Below are positions 1-8,775 of a DNA stretch of 8,775 nucleotides, piece after piece. The stretch is taken from NCBI GenBank assembly GCA_947626175.1, contig CANQRE010000031.1:1-8775 (forward strand). The letters are read 5' to 3'. This DNA is from an uncultured Clostridia bacterium. GTDB lineage: Bacteria > Bacillota > Clostridia > Christensenellales > UBA1242. The notes under the pieces are model-generated. The model was not told where the DNA came from and ran no database searches. It saw nothing but the letters and a program-made list of their open reading frames with translations. The translations under genes were made by a program, and so were the position numbers. Every line of letters starts with the position of its first letter. Position 1 is the stretch's first letter.

Positions 1-3000
1 CCGCAACATCAGGGCAATTGAAAGTGCAACAGGAGTTGAACTCATTGTTGACGACACGCCGGAATCAATCACGATTTCATCCTTTGACCCAATCCGAAGG
101 GAAATTGCAAGACTGAGCCTTGAAAAACTTATTGTGGATGGCAGAATTCATCCAACAAGAATTGAAGAAATCGTTGAAAAAATGACCAAAGAAGTTGACA
201 AGTCGATCAAAGAAGCTGGCGAAAAGGCCGCTGAAGAAGTTGGAATTTTCAATCTTCATCCTGAACTTGTCAAAGTGCTTGGCAGGCTTAAATATAGGAC
301 AAGCTATGGCCAAAACGCTCTCAAACACAGCATTGAAACTGCAATTATTGCAGGGCAAATTGCAACTGAACTTGGAGCAAATGTTAATGTGGCAAAACGC
401 GGCGGACTTTTGCACGATATTGGAAAAGCCCTTGATCATGAAATTGAAGGAACTCACGTTCAAATTGGTGTTGACCTTGCAAACAAATACAAGGAAAGCC
501 CTGAAGTTGTTCATTGCATTGAAGCGCATCATTTTAATGTTGAATTCCGCTCAGTTGAAGCTGTGATCGTTCAAATTGCCGATGCAATTTCATCTTCAAG
601 ACCGGGAGCAAGAAGGGAAAGCTTTGAAGCATATATCAAGCGTTTGCAACAACTTGAAGAAATTTCAAATTCATTCAAAGGTGTTGACAAAGCGTATGCC
701 GTTCAAGCGGGCAGAGAAGTGCGCATAATCGTAAAGCCGGACGAAATTTCCGACAACGAAGCAATGTTCCTTGCAAAAGACATTGCAAAGCGAATTGAGG
801 ATGAAATGCAATATCCTGGGCAAATCAAAGTCAACGTTATCCGCGAAAATCGATTTGTTGAAACAGCAAAATAACAAAAAAAAAGAAGGCAAAATTTTGG
901 CCTTCTTTTTTTATCAAACATTAAATTCTTCTGGCATTTTGTCCACAAAATGTTGATGCGGATCAACCTTTATTGCGTCATAAACTTGGCCGATATGTCG
1001 GGCTTTTTTGTCTAGGCCAAGATAAAGGGCTTTGTATTCCTCAATGTCGGCATTCACGTTTTGAAGATTTGTTCTCAAAACCTTTTCAACATGCTCATGG
1101 CCTGGCATTTGCCCAAAATCTTTTGATAGATATGCCTCAAAGCCTTCCTTGAGTTCATGTTGCTGCTTAAGCTTGCCAAACACGCTGTTTTTTTCGTCCA
1201 ACGCCTTTTTTTGTTCAATCTCTTGCTTTGTGAGCATCAAGTTGAACATGTTGTCAAACTCGTCATATCTTTTTATTGTGCCATCAATTTGACCAATGAT
1301 TGCTGTGTGCTTGTCAATAAACTCGTCAACACTTTCATTTGCCTTGCGAACAGCATTTTTTTCATCTGTCACAATCATATAATCTGAGGACATAATTTCA
1401 GCGCTTGTAAGAGATAAATAGTTTTTATAAATCGCCTTTGTCACATTTCGCGCAACATTTTTTATGCGGTCATTTTTGTTGTAGTGTGCAAAAAACTCAG
1501 GAATTGTGACATAGTTAATGTAGCTAACAGGCTTGTTTGACAAAACATCTCTTTGATATTGCCCAGCAACTGTGCGAGAGCGGGAGTTTGTTTGCTTTTG
1601 CAAGTTTTCCTCAAACGCCCTAAGATTTGCAGGGATTTTGTCAGAAACAGGGGCCAATCGAAGCATTTGAAGATAGGTGAAAATTGTTTTGTCCTCAGGG
1701 TTAACAAAAGCTCCAAGCTTGTCCAAATTGTTGATAAAAGCCAAATGCTCATGTTCCTTTTTTTCAATGAGATAACTGTTGTTTGCAAACAAATCTCCAA
1801 CATGCAAAAACGCAAGTTGCCTTGTCACTTTTTCTAGATCTGGCATAGTGTAAAGCTCTATGTGCCTTATTGTTTTCATTTTTCCTCCAATGTGATTTTT
1901 CAAAGTCCAAAACAAAAATATGGGCAAGAGGTGTCCATTTTTTTGTTAAAAAACATAAATGTGCTTATTCGGTCAAATCCAAGCTATTGCAAAAGTCAAT
2001 AAAATTGTAAATGGTGTTGGAAGTTGTCGATCCGCCTGTTTTTTCAACATATGTGTCACAGTCTTTTTTAAGCGACTCAACATTCATATCCAGCACTTCA
2101 AGATTGCTATCAATACATTTTTGATGAATGCTTTTTTGAGTTTGAAGGGATTTAAGTTCTTCTTCAACTTCTTCATCACTTATTTCCATATTTGGAAAGG
2201 CACGCTCAATGGCCTGAATTTGCCTGTCAACTTCTTTTTCATAGCCTTTTGTGTCCTTGATGGTTTTCATAATGCGAACAATGTCTTCAACTTGTCTAAC
2301 CATATAATTTTGCAATTTTTCTTCTTCTGTAAGTTCCATTTTTATCACCTTTTTTTTGAGAGTCGAAGTTATTATATACTATTTATACAATTTTTTCAAC
2401 CTCTTTTTTGAATAACATAAAAATTATTTTCATAAAATAATCTAAGAGGTGACATTATTCAACAGTTTATGACAAATTTGTTCGGCGACTATCTCTTTTT
2501 GGCCGTGATATTTTTGGCAATCTTGCCATTTTTTGAAGGCAGGGTTGCAATTCCATTTGCTTTGTCATTTGGTCTAAATCCTGTTTTGGCGTTTTTTTGT
2601 GCGTTTTTGGGCAGCATATTGCCAGCCGCACCAATTGTGTTTGTCACAAAAAAGATTAAAAGCAAATTTTTCACAGGCTTTGTTATGCAAAAATATTCCG
2701 TCAAGCTTGACAGGCTTGCAAAGCAAACAACTTTGGCAAAAAAGCTGTTTTTGCTTGCAACATTTGTGGCAATTCCTTTGCCGATGACGGGTGTTTGGTC
2801 GGGCAGTTTGATTGGGGGAATCACAAGCCTTAAAATTTGGCAAGCAAGCCTTGCAATTGTTTTTGGAAGCCTTGTTTCATGCGGAATCATCCTTGCAGTG
2901 TGCTTGCTTTTTGCCGGAGAAGAACTTGTGATCTTGTATGCTTCGCTTGTTATGCTTGCCATTGCAGTTTTGTTTGAAGCCATTTCGCTGCTTATAAAGC

Positions 3001-6000
3001 GCAGGCGCGCCGTGAAAAAATAAAAGAAAAAGAAGCAAGTCGTAATCAAACCTTACTTCTTTTCCTTTAAACGGTTGCGGTTTTCGCAACCTATTAGTAT
3101 GATGCGTAAATAAAAAAGTTCTATTCACAAATTTTAAAAAAAATTTTTTAGGGGACAAAATCCACAAAAAAGCAAAAAAGGGCAAACTTAATGTCCGTCC
3201 TTTTCCGCTTTATGTGAAGCATATCTCCTTCACATGTTTAATATTTGCAGTTATTCACTTTTTATGCACGCAATTTTTATTTTACAGCACACATTTAAAA
3301 AAACTTATGAAAAAAAACTTCGAAGATTTCTTCGAAGTTTTTTGTTTATTTCCAAAATCTTTTGTAAGAAAACAGCGTTGCATAATATATTCCAACAGTG
3401 CTGCAAGCAGCGGCAAAAATTGGGACAAGGATTGTTGAAAAGTAGGTTGCAGCTTCATCAAAAGGAACACCGCAGGCATAATTTATCATGAAAATTGCAA
3501 CAATCATCAGTGCAAAAATGCTCCAAACAATTGCCGGATGCCAAAGCGGCGAAGGCACTTTGCTTACCATTGTTCGATTGTTATAGTAACAGTAAACAAC
3601 ATAAACAAGTGCGATGATAGGGAAGAGATAATACACAAAATTTGTTTCCGCTTTTGTCAGCCCACTCAAACTGAAAATGAGATACATGATTGCGCTTCCA
3701 ACACCGATCAATCCAAAAATGAACAAACTTACATAAAGTTTCAAAAGATTTGTGTTGTGTTTTGGTCTGCGAGCAGGGCGCTCATAAACTTTGAACTCAA
3801 CTTCCTGCGACTTGAAATATCTTTTAAGGTCTTCATAAGTTTCATAATCTCTTATCTCAGGCTTTGCTGGCTCTTCCTTTTTTACTTCGGCCTTTGCATA
3901 CAAGCTTTCAAGTTTGGCTTTCACATCGCTAACTGTTGGGTCAACAGCAATGTTTCGCTTTGGAGCAGGGAGAGTTTTGTCATATGAAGGCACAAGCACA
4001 TTAAGCCGTGCTGGCTCAATTTTTTTGGCTTTTGGAATTTCATTTTCGGCATATCTTTCAGTGATAAATCTGCCGTCATCTTGTTTTTCATTGATGGCTT
4101 CTTCTTTTGGCTTTTCTTCATTGATCTGCTCAAATTCATCAACAACTTGTTTTTCCGTTTGAGATTGCTCGGCAGTCAAATTGATTTTTTCAACATAACT
4201 TTGCTTTGAATTTAACAATGCCTGCTTTAACTCAGTCAAATCCTGCTGCTTTTCTTCTTCTGAACGGGCAGGAGCGGAAGAAAGGGCAAGCGAAATTTGA
4301 TTTTCTGAATAAGACCTGCGGTTGCGGCTGCGTGAAAAATCCTTTGCTGCGGCATACACGCGTTGATTGTAATCGCTTTCCTCTTCGGTCACAGGTTTGT
4401 TTACGGCATTGACAATCGAAGCTGGTTGCTCTTGTTCTTGCTCGGTTTGATTTTGCACAATGTTCACTTGTGCCGGCTCTTCAGCTTGATTTTGAGTGCT
4501 TGCAGCTGGCTCATCATCATTTATGGAAAAATAGTCAAAATAATCGTCGCTTTCTTGCTCAGGCATGCTTTCTTCAGGTTGCTTTAAAACAGGCTCAGGC
4601 TTTTCTGCTTGCTCGCTTTTTATTGAAGCAATAATTCTTTCAAAGTCATTTTGAAGGGAAGATTGTGGCTTTGGTGCGGCTTTAAGGCCAGCAAATTCCA
4701 CCTTAAGTTTTTCAAGTTCTTCGCGGCCAAGCTCAGTGATGGAACTATACGAGCATTTTGGGCCTTTTGTGCTTTCCTTTAAATATGACGAAATAAATTT
4801 TAGCTCTTTCATGCGATTTATGTTTGAATACAAACTTGGCAATTTGACTTCATATCCATATCGCCCTTTGATTTCGTCAATAAGTTCCAAGCCATACATA
4901 TCTCTTTCATTCAAGCAGGAGAGAATCATGTATGAAAGTTGCCCTTTTGCTAACGATTCCATATTTTTCACCTTCTTTATCACTATTATAATTGTTCCAA
5001 AAAATCTTGTCAAACAAAATAGGGGGTATTATGTTGACATAATACCCCAATTTTTAAACATGCGTATCTATTCGCAAAAGACAGGTTTTGCGAATAGATA
5101 GTGGCATAATACTCGCTTTTTTAGGAATATTATGTTATTTTTCTATAACTTGATATTTTTTCATTTTTCAATAAAAAAACAAGTTTGTCACATTTTAACT
5201 TGTTTTTTTTCATAATAGCGGAAGATTTTGTTTGGTTTGATTTTGCTATTTGTTTTTGTTTTATATTTGGCTTAGCGATGCCAAAAACTTTAAAAATTGC
5301 ACGCCGCCAACTTTGCAAGCACGGTCTTGAACAATTGTTATGTTTGGATTTAGGATGCTTTTAAATTTTGAAACATCTGTCAAATTGATAAAGTTGACAA
5401 TTTTGAACAAAACTTCATATATGTCATCACCTTCAAACAGCTCATCTGGTGTGTTATATAGCACGCTTTCAATAAAAAGCTGGTTTAAGCCTGCGCTACC
5501 GCGTGACATGCCGTTATACAAGCTGTTGAAAACTTTGAGGATTTTTATAAAATTATTTCCAACTTTGTCGATTTTTTGATTTAAAAGTTTTTCACGGTTT
5601 TCAAAGTTGATTGTGAAAAAGCCTTTTTTGCGACTTATAAAAAACTTGAAATTTTTGCCTTCAAGCAAGCATGGATACAAATATATTTGAACTTTTGGGC
5701 CAAAATCATCTCGCCCAACAATTTTTAACGCCTTTTCCAAATTGTAAACAACGCTTGTTTCCGTCAAATTTTGAACGAGAGCTTTTTGCAAATCGTCCTT
5801 CAAACTGTCCATGTTGTATTTGTTTTCATCATAAGAAAAAGCGATTTTGTTTTCTTCGGCTTCAGCAGCCTTTTTCTTGTTTTTTCGTTTTCTTCTTTTT
5901 GGCTTTTTTGAAGAATTCCAAGCAAACTCCACACGCTCCTTAAACTTTTTCCATGAGTCGTTGTATTGAAGGCAGTTCACTTCAATTTGTGGGCTGTTGA

Positions 6001-8775
6001 ATGCAAGAAAATAAATATATTTGCTCTCAGGCGTCACAGCGCCATTAAACGTTTCATTAACCGGTTGCAAAAGGCAATTATCAACACTGACAAACGGCAT
6101 TGATGATCCCAGCAAATCAGCCGCAAATGAAACAAGATTTGTGACTTTTCGCTCGGTTTCCATGGCAAAAGACATGCTGTTTGCATTGGCAAGAGATTCA
6201 ACAAGACCTTTGGAAATGGCTTTCATTTTGACTCCTTATTTTTTGACATCAATCTTGTCTTTTCCGCCCATATATGGCCTAAGCACAGGCGGAATATAAA
6301 CGCTTCCATCTTGATTTAAATGGTTTTCAATAAATGCGATAAGCATGCGTGGTGGCGCAACAACGGTGTTGTTCAAAGTGTGTGCAAAAACAGTTCCTTT
6401 GTCGGTTTTATAACGGATTCCAAGCCTTCGAGCCTGAGCGTCAGTAAGGTTTGAGCAAGATCCCACTTCGAAATATTTTTTCTGCCTTGGGCTCCAAGCT
6501 TCAACATCCAAGCTTTTATATTTCAGGTCCGCAAGATCGCCTGTGCAACAAGCAAGAGTGCGAACAGGAATTTCCATTGAAACAAACAAATCAACGGTGT
6601 TTTTCCAAAGTTGGTCATACCAATAATCGCTTTGATCAGGCTTGCAAATGACAATCATTTCCTGCTTTTCAAATTGATGTATGCGATAAATTCCACGCTC
6701 TTCAATGCCGTGCGCACCTTTTTCCTTGCGGAAGCATGGAGAATAGCTTGTCAGCGTGAGCGGAAGTTGTTTTTCATCCAAAATTGTGTTCATGTATCTT
6801 CCAATCATGGAGTGTTCGCTTGTGCCGATAAGATACAAATCTTCGCCTTCGATTTTATACATCATGTTGTCCATTTCGTCAAAACTCATAACGCCGCTAA
6901 CAACTTCGCTGCGGATCATAAATGGCGGAATAACATAAGTAAAGCCGCGATTTATCATAAAATCACGCGCATATGTCAGGATTGCGGAATGAAGCCTTGC
7001 AATGTCGCCAGTCAGATAATAAAATCCTTGTCCGCTTGTTCTGCGAGCGCTGTCAAGGTCAAGTCCACCCAGTTTTTCAAGAATATCTGTGTGATAAGGC
7101 ACGTCAAAAGGCTTTTCTTTGGCTTCCAAAAAGGTTTCAAGCTGCACATTTTGGCTGTCATCTTTGCCAATAGGCACGTCTTTTGCCACAATGTTTGGGA
7201 TCATATACATGTCTTTTTTGATTTGCGCAGCGATTTCTTCCTCTTCTTTTTCAATTTCGGCAACCCTTTGGTTGTTTTTGGCAACTTGAGCCTTGATTTT
7301 TTCGGCTTCGTCACGCTTTCCTGCCTTCATAAGCATGCCAATTTGAGCTGACAAGGAGTTGCGCTTTGCCCTTAGGTCATCGCCTTCCTTTTTCAGTTCT
7401 CTATTTTTTTTGTCAAGCTCAACAACTTCATCAACAAGTCCAAGTTTGTGGTCTTGAAACTTGCGTTTTATGTTTTCTTTGACAAGCTCCGGATTTGTTC
7501 GAATAAGTGCAATATCAATCATTAACAGTCCTCCAAAAGTATATAACTTATATAAAATTGTAAAACAAATGCAAAAATAAGTCAAATATATTAGTTTATT
7601 TACAATAATTTTAAAAATATAATTGTGTGTGTTATGTTAGAATACCACCAATATGTTGTATAGCTAATTTGCTTTGCAAAAAATTGTATACGTGATATAA
7701 TAGAAGCATGAAAACAAACCTTACATATTTTGAAAAGCGAGATTTGACAAATCAGAAAAAAATCAGGACCTCGGCAAGTGAACTTCCCGACTTTTGTTAT
7801 GATTATTTTATTGGAATCGAACAAAACTCGTCATCGCTCACAAGGCTTAATTATGCAATGGACCTAAACATATTTTTTGACTTTTTGTCGGAATATTTGG
7901 GCAAAGAAAAAAACAAAATCACATTGCAAGACATTGACAAGCTTAAATCAAACGTGATTGAGCAGTTTTTGTCGCACCTAAGCTACTATGAAATGGACGG
8001 CAAAATCATCAAAAACGGTGAAAAAGGCAAAGCTCGAAAGCTTGCGGCTGTGCGAAGCTTGTTTAAATATTTGTTCAATCACGACCTTATCTCTTCAAAC
8101 GTGGCGTCAAAAGTGCAAACACCAAAGCTTCACAACAAGGAAATTATCAGGCTGGAACCGGACGAAGTTGACCGTATGCTTGATGCAGTTGATGCAAACA
8201 ACACCTTTTCAAAACATCAAAAGGCGTATGACGCCAACACAAAGGAGCGTGACCAAGCGCTTGTAACGCTGTTTTTGGGCACGGGAATTCGTATTTCCGA
8301 ATGCGTTGGGCTGAACGTGGAAGACTTTGATTTTTCACAAAACGCCTTCAAAGTAACTCGAAAAGGCGGAAATCAAACGGTTTTGTATTTTTCACAAGAA
8401 GTGGCTGATGCCATCAAAGTTTGGCTTAAAAAGCGGGCAACGCTTGGGCTTGACCCAAACGAAAAAGCAATGTTTGTCAGCCTGCAAAAAAAGCGTATTT
8501 CCACGCGCGCGGTTGAAAACCTTGTCAAAAAATTTGCACGCGAAGCAACTCCCCTTAAAAAGATTTCGCCGCACAAATTGCGATCAACCTTTGGCACAAA
8601 TCTATATCGCGAAACGAAGGATATATACATTGTTGCCGATGTGCTTGGGCATAAGGACGTGAACACCACCAAAAAGCATTACGCCGCAATAAGTGAAGAC
8701 ATGCGAAAAGACGTTGCAACAAAAGTTAAAGTCAAGTTTTGACGGCGGGGTCAAACATAATGACATAGCCTTTAA

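Overview
The window looks like chromosomal DNA from a low-GC Gram-positive bacterium (Bacillota), most likely an uncultured member of the Clostridia. This rests on AT-rich sequence, Shine-Dalgarno sites of the GGAGG or AAGGTGA type, promoters at or near the sigma-A consensus with 17-bp spacers, poly-T hairpin terminators, a ribonuclease Y gene and a Clostridia-like Xer-family recombinase. The phylum is fairly safe; the lineage within it is inference. No tRNA, rRNA, CRISPR array, insertion sequence or phage module was seen.

Layout. (1) 1-874, plus strand: the 3' part of rny (ribonuclease Y), closed by a hairpin that also serves the convergent gene. (2) 914-2339, minus strand: two unrecognised soluble proteins (321 and 124 aa), probably one operon from a near-consensus promoter at 2371-2399. 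(3) 2469-3023, plus strand: a small membrane protein of the COG2426 'small multidrug export' family. (4) 3024-3345: non-coding, with several hairpins. (5) 3346-4962, minus strand: a PadR-type winged-helix domain joined by a roughly 300-residue low-complexity linker to a four-helix membrane domain, transcribed from a perfect sigma-A consensus promoter. (6) 5014-5260: non-coding, holding two long perfect dyads behind that promoter and the terminator of the next operon. (7) 5261-7522, minus strand: serS (seryl-tRNA synthetase) followed 9 nt later by a protein that resembles CD-NTase/SMODS-type nucleotidyltransferases but seems to have lost its catalytic aspartates. (8) 7708-8742, plus strand: an Xer/XerS-like tyrosine recombinase, divergent from serS and apparently read from a leaderless transcript.

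How the genes fit together. Most units are single genes or pairs with their own promoter and terminator, and rny and serS are housekeeping. The least ordinary parts are the apparently inactive nucleotidyltransferase-like protein coupled to serS, the membrane-tethered PadR protein with palindromes behind its promoter, and the unrecognised pair at 914-2339. I see no evidence that these three form one system.
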